DNA of 64,000 nt. Origin: Heliocidaris erythrogramma. Taxonomy: Eukaryota; Echinodermata; Echinoidea; Camarodonta; Echinometridae. Where the stretch lies: contig CM046871.1 of assembly GCA_025617745.1 (NCBI GenBank), forward strand, positions 36,242,722 to 36,306,721. Direction: 5' to 3'. Within the stretch, counting starts at the first letter, position 1, and each line of letters starts with the position of its first letter. The translations under genes were made by a program, and so were the position numbers. The notes beneath the pieces were generated by a model. It saw only the letters and a list, made by a program, of their open reading frames with translations, was not told the DNA's origin and searched no databases. This document shows, in pieces, positions 37,635-49,506 of this stretch.

Positions 37635-37706
37635 GTCTCCGTGGTCTAGTGGTTAAGGCATTGGCGTTCTAAGCCAATGACCCGGGTTCGATTCCCGGCG
37701 GAGACA
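37635..37706 (+). tRNA. tRNA with anticodon TCT (Arg)
   Basis: A complete 72-base cloverleaf: acceptor GTCTCCG/CGGAGAC, D stem GTCT/AGGC (one G-T), anticodon stem TTGGC/GCCAA with loop GTTCTAA, T stem CCGGG/CCCGG with loop TTCGATT, discriminator A, and a T6 terminator at 37707-37712. A and B boxes are intact. The anticodon predicts arginine. Position 32 is G, where a pyrimidine is usual, and the D-arm (TGGTCTAGTGGTTAAGGC) looks Glu/Asp-like, so it may be a tRNA-like SINE source or an anticodon-shifted gene. Confidence 0.8.
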
Positions 37707-37865
37707 TTTTTTCAGCCTTTGCAAAAATTTCAAAAAGGGAGGACAGCTCTGGAGAACTTTGATTGAGCTACGCAACGTTATTCTCGCATTTCTTTCACAT
37801 TGTATTTATTTCCACGAGATTTGCCAAAGCTGTTGTATATATATGTTATTTCCTTACAATTATCT

Positions 37866-38908
37866 TATAATATAATACACTAAGGATTTCGGGCTCTTTT
37901 TTTGGTTCAAATAGGCTCCTCCCCTGGCCCTTTCGGTCCCCGCCTTTTGGTACCCACGGGTGGGGAAGGGTTCTTAGGGTGGTGGGAGCCACTTCTTGAG
38001 GGCTGACGTCCCGTCCATATTTCATAAATTCATTTTTAAACATTGAATTTCCGCAGGGAGTAGGCCTAATAATTCGACCAACCCATGAAGCGGGTTTGTA
38101 GCTTCAGGCCCAGCCAACCCATATACCTTTCCCTGTGAAGGGGAGCTATGCCAAAGAACAGCATGGCCATATATCCGCATGGCTTCAGTGTGCAGTACAG
38201 TATTATACACACGTGTTAGATCGTTCGCACGTACGTGTACAGGTCATCATACAGGTATAGAGTTACATCATTTGAAGCTTCATGGTCACACACACAGTTT
38301 AGTGTGTATGTTTCACGACGTTCGCTACCGGTAATTTGACACTTTATCAGAAAATCTGAGAAGAAAAGAAGAAAATTCCTTCGAAAATATTTCCATAATG
38401 ATAATGAATACGTATAGGCCTAATGATATTAATCCCTTCTCCCCACGCCCTGGGGGTGATGGGATGACAATGGAATGGGGGGGGGGGGGGGGAGCTGGGG
38501 GGGGGGGGGGGTAGTAGGGGGAAGTCAATCCGTCGGTCCTCCCAAGACCCATAATAAGGGGCCATAATCCCCCTGAAAATAAAATGACAAATTCATTTTT
38601 TCTCATTATTGCATCCTTTACAGGGGACGTACCGCTAATTATGGATGTTACTCTGAGTATTAATAAACCACAGAAACATGGCAAGATCAAATCGCTCCCT
38701 CTAGGTCCATGCATGGATATTCTACTCGAACATTATTATATCCATATCATCAGTTTTCATCAAGATTAAAAGGAATTTTCTTCAGAACTCATGCAAGCTT
38801 TGGATAAATAAGACATATTCACATGATCAGGGGCGGATCCAGAATTTAGTATAAGGCGGGGAAAACAAGTGCAGGTTTGTCAACTTTTGGAAAAGGCAGA
38901 CCTGGGGT

Positions 38909-38939
<31 letters not shown>

Positions 38940-41900
38940 GGCAAGAATTTTTTTTTCGTCAGACCTAGAAAATTCGCTCAGGAGGGGGTGGTTATGGGGG
39001 TCCCTCCATAATTCTCTGACAAGCAAAAAAAAAGAATTAGGTTTCATTCTAAAAGGGGGCGGGGGCACAATCAACAAAAGGGCGGATCGTCTATGGTCAA
39101 AATGCATACTTTCCTGCCATTGAACGGGGGGGGGGGGGGGGGTGGGGATGGCACGGGCCAGAAGCACCCCCCCCCCCCCCCCCCCCGGGTCCGCCAATAC
39201 TTCTTGGTAAAAATAACTTTACCCGACTTTTTTATTTATTCACTTGATTATAGAATAAAATGACTGTCAAAATGTTAGGGGTGTACTCACTTTTTTTACA
39301 TACTGTATATGGGTTGGCTGGGCCTGAAGCTACAAACCCGCTTCATGGGTTGTTAGAATTATTAGGCCTACTCCCTGCGGAAATTGAATGTTTAAAAATG
39401 AATTTATGAAATATGGACGGGACGTCAGCCCTCAAGAAGTGCCTCCCACCACCCTAAGAACCCTTCCCCACCGTGGGTACCAAAAGGCGGGGACCGAAAG
39501 GGCCAGGGGAGGAGCCTATTTGAACCAAAAAAAGAGCCCGAAATCCTTAGTGTATTATATTATAAGAACTAGCAGAAGCAGCCCGTGGACATCCACGGGC
39601 GCTAGCTGTGTTTATGATTAATCACCGTACCGTATATTTGTTACAATAATCAAGTGAATAAATAAAAAAGTTGGGTAAAGTTATTTTTTACCAAGAAGTA
39701 TTTACAACATGTCCATTGGCAGACCGGGGGGGGGGGGGGGTGCTTCTGGCCCGTGCCACCCCCCCCCCGTTCAATGGCAGGAAAGTATGCATATTGACCA
39801 TATAGACGATCCGCCCTTTTGTTGATTGTGCCCCCGCCCCCCAATGAAACCTTCTTTTTTTTGCTTGTCAGAGAATTATGGAGGGACCCCCATAACCACC
39901 CCCTCCTGAGCGAATTTTCTAGGTCTGACGAAAAAAAATTCTCGCCACCCCCCCCCCCCCCCCAGGTCTGCCTTTTCCAAAAGTTGACAAACCTGCACTT
40001 GTTTTCCCCGCCTTATACTAAATTCTGGATCCGCCCCTGATCATGTGAATATGTCTTATTTATCCAAAGCTTGCATGAGTTCTGAACAAAATTCCTTTTA
40101 ATCTTGATGAAAATTGATGATATAGTAATGTTCGAGTAGAATATCCATGCATAGACCTAGAGGGAGCGATTTGATCTTGCCATGTTTCTGTGGTTTATTA
40201 ATACTCAGAGTAACATCCATAATTAGCGGTACGTCCCCTTTAAAGGATGCAATAATGAGAAAAAATGAATTTGTCATTTTATTTTCAGGGGGATTATGGC
40301 CCCCTTATATGGGTCTTGGGAGGACCGACGGATTGACTTCCCCCATACTACACCCCCCTCCAGCTCCCCCATTCCATTGTCATCCCATCACCCCAGGGCG
40401 AGGGGAGAAGGGATTAATATCATTATACGTATTCATAATCATTATGTCATTATTATCAGCTAGTCTGCCTGTATTTAAGCGAAAATTGAAAGAGTCCCTT
40501 TTGGAACTTTACTGTGTTGGATTATAAAAAGTTTAATTCGTGTGCTACTCTCTACACCTACAATATGCTAGAATATGTACAACTCCAATTGTGAAAGCGT
40601 AACGATTTATCTCCCATGTGTTGTTAAATAGTCTTGTGATTTTTGTCTGTTATCTTATTCTTGTTTTGTTCATGTATTCGTCTAGTCTCGTCCTGTCTTT
40701 CTCTTTCTGTGTTCCTCCTAGATTAGATTCCATGTTTCATTGTAAATATTGTCATATTATGTTTCTCACGTATCTATACCATATATCACAATGTATGAAG
40801 TTTGTGTTCTTATTGTCTCGTTTTGCTAGTTTATGAGGAGCCTGATACAACAAGCCATGCTTCTACCAGGCTACCTCGTCTTTCTGAAGAATATTCTTGA
40901 ATTATGATACCTCTGTAATATTAATGATGTATGTTTGTATTGCAATTACCAATGTCACGAACGTTGTAAAAGCAGGAATTTCTACGGAAGACAAATAAAT
41001 ACAATACAATACAAATGGAAATATTTTCGAAGGAATTTTCTTCTCAGATTTTCTGATAAAGTGTCAAATTACCGATAGCGAACGTCGTGAAACATACACA
41101 CTATAACTGTGTGTGTGACCATGAAGCTTCAAATGATGTAACTCTATACCTGTATGATGACCTGTACACGTACGTGCGAACGATCTAACACGTGTGTATA
41201 ATACTGTACTGTGCACTGTTCAAAGCCATGCGGATATATGGCCATGCTGTTCTTTGGCATAGCTCCCCTTCACAGGGAAAGGTACATGTATATGGGTTGG
41301 CTGGGCCTGAAGCTACAAACCCGCTTCATGGGTTGTTAGAATTATTAGGCCTACTCCCTGCGGAAATTGAATGTTTAAAAATGAATTTATGAAATATGGA
41401 CGGGACGTCAGCCCTCAAGAAGTGCCTCCACCACCCTAAGAATCCTTCCCCACCCGTGGGTACCAAAAGGCGGGGACCGAAAGGGCCAGGGGAGGAGCCT
41501 ATTTGAACCAAAAAAAGAGCCCGAAATCCTTAGTGTATTATATTATAAGAACTAGCAGAAGCAGCCCGTGGACATCCACGGGCGCTAGCTGTGTTTATGA
41601 TTAATCACCGTACCGTATATTTGTTACAATAATCAAGTGAATAAATAAAAAAGTTGGGTAAAGTTATTTTTACCAAGAAGTATTTACAACATGCCATTGG
41701 CGGACCCAGGGGAGGGGTGCTTCTGGCCCGTGCCATCCCCACCCCCCCCCCCCCTCCCCCCCGTTCAGGTGCAGGAAAGTATGCATTTTGACCATATAGA
41801 CGATCCGCCCTTTTGTTGATTGTGCCCCCGCCCCCTTTTAGAATGAAACCTTTTTTTTTGCTTGTCAGAGAATTATGGAGGGACCCCCATAACCACCCCC

Positions 41901-42957
41901 TCCCTGAGCGAATTTTGTAGGTCTGACGAAAAAAAAATTCTCGCCACCCCCCCCCCCCCCCAGGTCTGCCTTTTCCAAAAGTTGACAAACCTGCACTTGT
42001 TTTCCCCGCCTTATACTAAATTCTGGATCCGCCCCTGATCATGTGAATATGTCTTATTTATCCAAAGCTTGCATGAGTTCTGAAGAAAATTCCTTTTAAT
42101 CTTGATGAAAATTGATGATATGGATATAGTAATGTTCGAGTAGAATATCCATGCATAGACCTAGAGGGAGCGATTTGATCTTGCCATGTGAGTAACATCC
42201 ATAATTAGCGGTACGTCCCCTTTAAAGGATGCAATAATGAGAAAAAATGAATTTGTCATTTTATTTTCAGGGGGATTATGGCCCCCTTATATGGGTCTTG
42301 GGAGGACCGACGGATTGACTTCCCCCATACTACCCCCCCCCCCCCCTCCAGCTCCCCCATTCCATTGTCATCCCATCACCCCCAGGGCGAGGGGAGAAGG
42401 GATTAATATCATTATACGTATTCATAATCACTATGGAAATATTTTCGAAGGAATTTTCTTATCAGATTTTCTGATAAAGTGTCAAATTACTGGTAGCGAA
42501 CGTCGTGAAACATACACACTAAACTGTGTGTGTGACCATGAAGCTTCAAATGATGTAACTCTATACCTGTATGATGACCTGTACACGTACGTGCGAACGA
42601 TCTAACACGTGTGTATAATACTGTACTGTACACTGAAGCCATGCGGATATATGGCCATGCTGTTCTTTGGCATAGCTCCCCTTCACAGGGAAAGGTATAT
42701 GGGTTGGCAGGGCCTGAAGCTACAAACCCGCTTCATGGGTTGGTCGAATTATTAGGCCTATTCCCTGCGGAAATTCAGTGTTTAAAAATGAATTTATGAA
42801 ATATGGACGGGACGTCAGCCCTCAAGAAGTGCCTCCCACCACCCTAAGAACCCTTCCCCACCCGTGGGTACCAAAAGGCGGGGACCGAAAGGGCCAGGGG
42901 AGCCTATTTGAACCAAAAAAAGAGCCCGAAATCCTTAGTGTATTATATTATAAGAAT
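37866..42957. repeat. Inverted and tandem segmental duplication rich in poly-G/poly-C tracts
   Basis: Two modules repeat. Module M (for example 41020-41550, around GGTTGGCTGGGCCTGAAGC) occurs inverted at 37866-38395, partially at 39310-39570, and directly at 41015-41550 and 42433-42957. Module N (hAT-like ends AGGGGCGGATCC, poly-G/C runs) occurs inverted at 38396-39250 and directly at 39640-40446 and 41625-42432. The right part is therefore an M-N-M-N-M tandem with a period near 1.4 kb, and the left part is its inverted copy. The junction near 39255-39306 carries a mariner-type end (GTGTACTCACTTTTTTTACA). Homopolymer lengths differ between copies. The ORFs here are incidental. Confidence 0.8.
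40447..41014 (+). mobile_element. 5'-truncated LINE insertion within the duplication
   Basis: The insert separates CATAATCATTATG from ATGGAAATATTTTCG. The sister copy at 42431-42450 reads straight through as an empty site, with ATG possibly duplicated. The first ~80 bases encode LPVFKRKLKESLLELY followed by a stop, reminiscent of the C-terminus of LINE reverse-transcriptase proteins. The tail is a short (ACAAT)n repeat, as expected of a LINE 3' end. Confidence 0.7.
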
Positions 42958-43223
42958 ATATATACATGTATATTTACAATAAAATGTTATCAAAGACTTC
43001 ACACATAATAATAGTAATTTTATTCATAATATGCACCGCAGCCCGGGGGTGGGGGGGGGGGGGGGGCTGAATTGTACAATATTTTTACAAAACTGAAAGT
43101 ATTTTACATGACAAAAATACATTAAATAGTACAATCATGTAAGGAGACATTCATTCACATAACATTGTGCAATTATAGTTTCTATAAATATTCATACATG
43201 CCATTGTGTGTATTGAATATTGG

Positions 43224-43486
43224 GGGTAACCTCGCTAGTCATAAGGACCGCTATTCATAAGGACCACTTATTCATGAAGACCGCTATCCATAACGAGTGA
43301 ATAAATGAATAGCGATTTTGTAGGAATAGTGGTTCTTACGAATAGCGAGCAAACCATAGAAAAATTACCTCGCTATTCATACGGACCACTATTCATACGG
43401 ACCACTATTCATGACAGTTCATAAGTACTGCTATTCAGAACGCGTGTTACATGAATAGCGGTTTTCTATGAATAGTCAGCGGACCC
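43224..43486. mobile_element. MITE-like repeat, copy 2
   Basis: Begins GGTAACCTCGCTAGTCATAA and ends near AGTCAGCGGACCC; the opposite-orientation relative of 36951-37134, with more copies of the TATTCATACGGACCAC sub-repeat. A poly-G run at about 43034-43066 lies just upstream; 43487-43796 is purine-biased sequence without a gene. Confidence 0.65.
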
Positions 43487-43796
43487 GGAATATTGCAATA
43501 TTAACCTTTACTTTTTACGGGTACGGGATAAAGGTTCAAAGTAATGTTATGGATGAAAGGAAAGGAAGGTAAGGTAAGGGATAGTACACAATGGTCCACT
43601 TGAGAAGGAAAGAAGGTCAGAGGCAGACGGTAGAGGTAGGACCGAGAGTGCAAGAATGATGGGATAGAGGGAAAGAGAAAAAGATGGAGAGAGAGACTGA
43701 TATAGAGGAATGGGGGAAAGGGCAAGAGAGATATAGACAAAGAGTACAGAAATCGGATGGAGATAAGAATTTAACAGAAATGAATACATACATGTA

Positions 43797-44006
43797 CAGC
43801 CCTGGAAAAAAATTATTAGACCAAGCTTCTGTAATAAAGGTACTATAATATGCATTTAAACTAATGAAAATGATTTGTCTTTGTATTTCATTGAATGAAT
43901 AACAAATTCCAACAATTGTACCTTGCTTTTATATTTTATTTCCTCCTTACCACAAATATAATGCTTTCAGTAACCGTTCTTGGTCCAATAATTAGTTCCA
44001 TGGCAG
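43797..44006. mobile_element. Mariner-like MITE
   Basis: Flanked by TA. Left end CCTGGAAAAAAATTATTAGA and right end CAATAATTAGTTCCATGG are inverted copies, with ACCAAG/CTTGGT continuing inward. Non-coding. Confidence 0.7.
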
Positions 44007-44286
44007 TACATTAGATAATGAGGAGGTGCATCAAAATAAATTTCTTAGAGCAAATGATCAATGTAAATGACATATATTGTGATGTGTAAGACTAGTTGGC
44101 TCCAGAATTGCAATAAGTATATGGTTATTGAATTATTCCATTATCAAGATAATTAGACCTAACGTGTTACAGAACAAAATTCAAATACAAAAGTATGGAG
44201 CAGGCATCGAGTCAAAATACAAGTATTCAAATATTTGACCTTTGAATGCAATTACCAAATTATTGAACAAGCCAAGCGATATTTAT

Positions 44287-44541
44287 AATAATAATAATAT
44301 TGGATATTTATATAGCGCTCATATCCACCATGAATATTACCCCGGCTATAGCTCGGCTGCCGATCGGCGCTCACAGCATTCAAGGAATTAATTCCTGCCG
44401 GTACCCATTTAACATCTGGGTGGAGAGTGGCAAATGTAGATTAACGTCTTGCCAAAGGACGCTAGTGCTGCAGTGGGATTCGAACCCCGGACCTCGTGGT
44501 TCACAGTCCGGCAACTTATCCACTGATCCACAACACCTCTA
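44287..44541 (-). mobile_element. tRNA-headed SINE with (ATT)n tail
   Basis: Minus strand, 5' to 3': a tRNA-like head (44541 to about 44470) with A-box-like TGGATCAGTGG, an anticodon-loop-like ACTGTGAAC and B box GGTTCGAATCCC; a body containing AGCGCCGATCGGCAGCCGAG and GAGCGCTATATAAATATCC; and a 3' tail of ATT repeats. This is the standard tRNA-SINE layout. Confidence 0.8.
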
Positions 44542-46248
44542 TAAATTATAAGAAAAAGGTTTCAAATAATACCACACATAATACAACTCCACAGGATATT
44601 GTACTCAAGGGATTTGGCTAATAGTCCTAGATGCAGATTGAAACTCTGAACGTTATTACACATGTACCAGACAAGTTATAATTTGATGATTATATAGATA
44701 TTACTGCAATGAAAATTAACAAGAAATATAAATACTCGAGCTCTGTATGTATCTGCTTCATTGACGCTTCATTGACATTTTATATCACTTTGTTTGTACA
44801 TGTAGGATATGAAAAATATGAAAATATGAATCATAAAATCTGTATGCCTACAGCATATTATAACAGGGATGCTACTTAGAATTGATAAAAAAGGAGGAAA
44901 AATCATCTAGAATGGGCCCTCATGTACATAAAAAGTGGTTTTCTATGGCTAAAAATATGTTGAAAAAGTAGGGATTCCTACTTTTGTCTGAAAAGTGGCA
45001 TCCCTGATTATAAGCGGGCTTCTCGTCAGTACATACATGTAACACCAATACCCAATACCAAGGGTGAGGAATTTCAGAAAATAAAAACCATGTGTACATT
45101 CTCCCAACAAGGTTACTGACAAGGGTAATAAATCAGTCAATGCCTACATGTACTTTTCAATCTCCAAAGTTGTTTTGACCCTCCTAAACCACCTCCCTGC
45201 AATATCATAAGGTCATATTTTACTCAGTATGGACCAATATATGTGTCAATGCATGCTATCAACCTGCAAAATTGCTTTGGTCCTCTTCTCAGATCATCCC
45301 CATGGGATTCAGTAAAACCATATTTCTGTCCATTTGAACCATGCATAATTTATTTTCTGCAAGAAGCCTGCATGTACATATATATAGAAAAGTTAGCACA
45401 CATGCATTATTCTTGATTAAAATTTGAATAATCAGAAACACATCTTTCTGATTGAGATCAAATTATAACTGGATTGTTACTTGGATGGTATTTTGATCAC
45501 TTCAGTCTCATTTTTTTTTTACTTATAAATAAAATAGCAGCTTTCTGGATCTATATTTCAAAAATTATTCAAAAAATAACTTGCCAAAATCAGCTGCTGT
45601 AAAACAATAAATAGCATGTACATGTAGGTGTAATACCAAAACATTTGACAGCTTTCATACTTAACTAAAAAGTTATGACTTGCATTGGATTGAGATTTTC
45701 AAAATGTAAAATGGAAGGATGTAAAGTTCATTTGGAATATGTTTTGGGAAATTTCCTTCATTAATATTTTCATTACATTTTCACTTTAAAAAAAATTAAG
45801 ATGACAACAGTCTGTGTGTCAGTAATTATTTCACAACACAAGATTTGCCATTGTGCATTGCACCCGTCATTTCTCCCATCCTTTTGCTATCCAGTATCAT
45901 TAATGATTCAAGACTCTGGGTTAAGGGAAGTGCTCTGAAATTTCAGCTGCAATAAATAAATTACTAATGCACACATATTTTGTGGCCTTGATTCCCCCCC
46001 CCCCCCCCAAAAAAAAAAAAAAAAAAAAATATTTTTCAGTTATTAACAAACAAAAGTCAATTTTTTCACACCTAGTATATGTAGTTCATAATTAGAAATT
46101 TGTAATAATGATGATTGAATAGGAATAGGAATAGGATGAATATCACTCCTAAATGAAACTGAAATTTACAGATTTAAAAGCCAAACAGCCAAATCTCTAC
46201 TAAAACAATTGCTTCCACCATTACCCTGTATTTTTTCCTTCTGAACTT
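44542..46248. other. Intergenic, no gene seen
   Basis: AT-rich with frequent TGTACATGTA-type words and a poly-C/poly-A tract at about 45997-46029. No exon-like segment with splice support was found. Confidence 0.5.
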
Positions 46249-46683
46249 CTGGCCATCCATACCATAGAGTTTGGCCAACTCTGCTCCAGTGGGTAACAGT
46301 ATGCCGGCATGTTGCTTTCACTATGAACATGGCGAACATGGCGAACAATGAAGTGGACAAAATATACAGCTTCTCATTGTACCCTCTACAATTGCTCTGG
46401 TAGACAAAAGAACATCTCTTCATTGCTATTATGTTAAATAAGTAGAACAGGTGAATATGCATGTGACACCTGTTCTACATACTTTTACATAATAGCAATC
46501 AAGGGATGTTCTTTTGTCTACCAGAGCACTTGTGGAAGGTACAAAGAGGAGCTGTATATTTTGTCTGCTGCTTTGTTCGCCATGTTCATAGTGTTTGTTA
46601 GGCAGGCGTGTAACAAAGGGAATATACGCCATGTTGTGCCCAACTGAAACCGAGTTGGCCAAATTCTGTATAGATGGCTCTGG
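46249..46683. mobile_element. Foldback element with ~205-bp arms and 13-bp loop
   Basis: Arms at 46249-46453 and 46467-46683 are inverted copies with small differences; the innermost GTAGAACAGGTG/CACCTGTTCTAC is perfect and the loop is 46454-46466. Read as RNA it would form a very long hairpin. Confidence 0.85.
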
Positions 46684-46772
46684 TCTAATGAGCTGCAGAT
46701 GTTCAAAATGAATAAAATAACGCTAACCCCTAATCACATAAAAATCACAAATGTTTGTTTTCAGGATATCAC

Positions 46773-46880
46773 ATCCCTCTCTCTCTCTCTCCCTTTCTCT
46801 CTCTCTCGCTCCCTTTCTGTCTCTCTCCCTCTCTCTCTCCCTCCCTTCTCTTCCCCCCTCTCTCTCATTCTCTCTTTAAA
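46773..46880. repeat. (CT)n microsatellite
   Basis: Imperfect CT-rich tract. From its end to 47612 no gene is seen; this stretch is the likely 3' flank of the piggyBac-derived gene. Confidence 0.85.
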
Positions 46881-47612
46881 AGATTTTTTGCAAGAATTTA
46901 CCTGAACTGCTAAAAACTCACTCCACTACTCTTTCCTGTCATGAACTCCCTCACAATCTCACTTTCTCTCATGTTCCCCTCTCTATCTCTCTTCTGGTGG
47001 ATAATCATGACACTTGGTAGCAAAAGGTTGTTGAAAGTAGCAGTTGTGATGCTGTGATGCTGTGATGCGCAGTGCTATTGTTATTGTGTGAATGAATTAC
47101 TGATACATACTACTTCCATGGCCTTGATGTAACAATTGTTTCCCAGACAAGTAAATGCCTATAAATTAGCTCTTAATTTAACAGTTGACACCCTTTAATC
47201 TTAAAATGTGTAAAATGTTACTACTTTTAGTGAAATTAAAATGATAATCATTATGACTCACAAGTAACAATGCACCAGTATTTAAAAATAATACTGTTAG
47301 AATGAGCCCATACACTATCATTTAATTCAGATAATTGTGTCATCATACTCTGACGAATATAATGCAGTTCCTGGTTCTTGCAGATCGATCTTACATGTAA
47401 TGTTAGGACAGTATTAAGGCACATGTACACTACTGCTTATAAGAAATTGCTCTTCGGTAAGGGAAACGGGAAGAGGGAAGCGCAAAGCGAGAAGCGTAAC
47501 GTTTGCTAGCAGTGCTTCCTTTATAGTGTGCGTACCGGGAAGCTTCTGGAGTGTACATACTACATCTTTCATGTACCGGTAACTTTAAGAGTTATTCTGA
47601 TGCCAAGCTATG

Positions 47613-49451
47613 TTATAACCAACATGTAGCACAACCAGAGTTTTCACACTGCAAATGATCCTCTTCCTTGATGCATTCATGATCCAATGATTCTCCATTC
47701 TCTATTTGACCCCAAATCAGCTGCTTTGCAAGATTTTTCCTGAACTGTGATGAACTCAATTCTTTACTGACTTCACTATGGGCTGTTGATTCCTTCATTA
47801 GGACGAGTGCATTTGCGACAGCAACATCCATGGCAAACCAAAACAGGTGCGCCCAGCTATTCAGACTTGAACGACTACCGATGATTGTTTTGTTTAACTG
47901 GAGAGAACTCTGAATACTCCTCATATGATCCCTGTAGTATAGGACTGCATCAGGACAAGGGACTGTATTGCAGTGACCTCCAAACGTCTTCCTGACATGG
48001 CAAGTATCATGTGGGTTATCTGCTGAAGATATGACCTGTATGTTCCTGTCTTCATCTTGCCACTGGTATGTCGTAAGACTACCCTGCTGAAGGACATCAT
48101 GTGAAGCATGATTGGGGAGTGAGCAACTTTGGATAACCATTGGGGAAATTACACCGCGCCCAAGAATACCCCTTTCCTGAAGGGCCATCAGCAGGTCTCC
48201 ATTGGTGAACCGATTTCCAATGTTCACAATGTAATTCTGCTTCTGCAAAGCTAGAGTGAGACTGAAGACCATCCTGTCCAGATCGGCATTCCGAATGGAA
48301 TCACACATTTGGAATTCGCTGCAATACCCGTTGAAAGGGTCGACACGCATCCAAATTTTATTGTCTTTACTTTCCCATGAGCCTGCTTCTGCCATGACAC
48401 AATTACGATGAGGGTTATACCGTACTCTGAAGTTGTGGTTAACATTTTCAAAAACCATGTGAACATTGTAAGGGTTAACATGTCCTTCACCACCCCCTGT
48501 ATTTGTAGAGTTAACACTACATGCTACATTGAAATATTGGGAAATTTGCTGAAATCTCTTTTGTGTAATGATTCTCTGAAGAAGGCCATCACTTGACCAA
48601 TACCTGGACAGATCAGGGAAGTTAAGAGTACTCATCAAAACTCGCAACCCAAGGAATGCTTGCATCTCAAAAAGAGATAAGGTTGTCCAATTTGAGTCAG
48701 CGCTATGCAAAGCGCTATCTGCAAATTTGTTTGTCTGCATGACTAATGAGCTGATGAGACAGGGAGGAAAGAGAAGATGAAAGAAGTCAATTTCTCGATG
48801 CTTTGCAGTCATCATTGTTGTAGGACCAGGTGCAGGGCCTTCAAATTCTGGCACATGGGTTGGCTTCACCTCACATGACCATGTTGATAATAATCTTTTA
48901 TCCAGGACATATGAATCTCCTGTCACATTTCTCTTGCTCTTTCTCTTTCTTCTACTTCTTCTAGGATGTATACATGTATGTCGGGTTGAGCTGTGCTCCA
49001 TTTCATTTTCATCTCCTTTTTGATCTAGCTTGCCGGTACATTTACCTCTACCCTTGTTCTTTTCCTCAAGTCCACTTTGAAGGCTTGTGGGTGCAAAGTC
49101 AGTTGTTGCAGCCCCACTTTCTTCTTGCAGATGCATCCTGTTACCGTTGCACTTTGCTTCTTTGCTTCTACTTCGAAGCTGTCTGTGCGGAGGTAAGCTT
49201 TGATCAATCTCACCGTGTGGAGGTGAGTTTTGATCAATCTCATTTTCATCTCCTTTTTGCCCATGTTTACCTTCAGCCTTGTTCTTTCCATCAATTTCAC
49301 GTTGAGAGTTTGACTCTGAGCATGCTTCCTTTGATTTCTCTGCAACTCTAGCTGGTATTTGTAGTTGTACCCAGGCACTCATGTGCTTTTCCATCCTACC
49401 AGTTTCCACTTTTTCAAAGCCATGATCTTCACTTGGAGAAGAAATGTTCAT
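47613..49451 (-). CDS. PiggyBac transposase-derived protein with lost catalytic triad (candidate domesticated gene)
   Basis: An uninterrupted 612-codon ORF. The ATG sits one base inside a good splice acceptor (TTTTCAG, exon start 49452), so a 5' UTR intron is likely. Residues 1-180 are low-complexity, charged, with two related GQKGDENEID/DQKGDENEME segments and a basic RRSRRKRKSKR stretch that could act as a nuclear localisation signal. Residues about 218-550 follow the piggyBac transposase (DDE_Tnp_1_7) pattern: IDFFHLLFPPCLISSLVMQT, FLGLRVLMS, YWSSDGLL, then a SWAHLFWFAMDVAVANALVL helix near 532-551. The three usual aspartate motifs are changed: the VDE-like site reads AEAGSWE (about 354-360), the CDNxFTS-like site reads GNRFTNG (412-418) and the GVDxxD-like site reads RSIQSSLQ (511-518). 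The C-terminal Cys-rich tail is reduced (C593, C602, C607, C610). An intact frame with no active site suggests exaptation, as in several vertebrate PGBD genes; a young inactivated copy is the alternative. Confidence 0.8.
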   Translation of the reverse strand: MNISSPSEDHGFEKVETGRMEKHMSAWVQLQIPARVAEKSKEACSESNSQREIDGKNKAEGKHGQKGDENEIDQNSPPHGEIDQSLPPHRQLRSRSKEAKCNGNRMHLQEESGAATTDFAPTSLQSGLEEKNKGRGKCTGKLDQKGDENEMEHSSTRHTCIHPRRSRRKRKSKRNVTGDSYVLDKRLLSTWSCEVKPTHVPEFEGPAPGPTTMMTAKHREIDFFHLLFPPCLISSLVMQTNKFADSALHSADSNWTTLSLFEMQAFLGLRVLMSTLNFPDLSRYWSSDGLLQRIITQKRFQQISQYFNVACSVNSTNTGGGEGHVNPYNVHMVFENVNHNFRVRYNPHRNCVMAEAGSWESKDNKIWMRVDPFNGYCSEFQMCDSIRNADLDRMVFSLTLALQKQNYIVNIGNRFTNGDLLMALQERGILGRGVISPMVIQSCSLPNHASHDVLQQGSLTTYQWQDEDRNIQVISSADNPHDTCHVRKTFGGHCNTVPCPDAVLYYRDHMRSIQSSLQLNKTIIGSRSSLNSWAHLFWFAMDVAVANALVLMKESTAHSEVSKELSSSQFRKNLAKQLIWGQIENGESLDHECIKEEDHLQCENSGCATCWL

Positions 49452-49506
49452 TCTGAAAAGAAATTATATTGAAAACAAGCTGATCTAGGCCCTGTTTCAT
49501 AAAAAT

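Noticed and set aside
38325-38714. Proline-rich ORFs in the 38-42 kb duplication
   Set aside because: Proline runs come from poly-C/G tracts whose length differs between copies; frames are not conserved among the copies.
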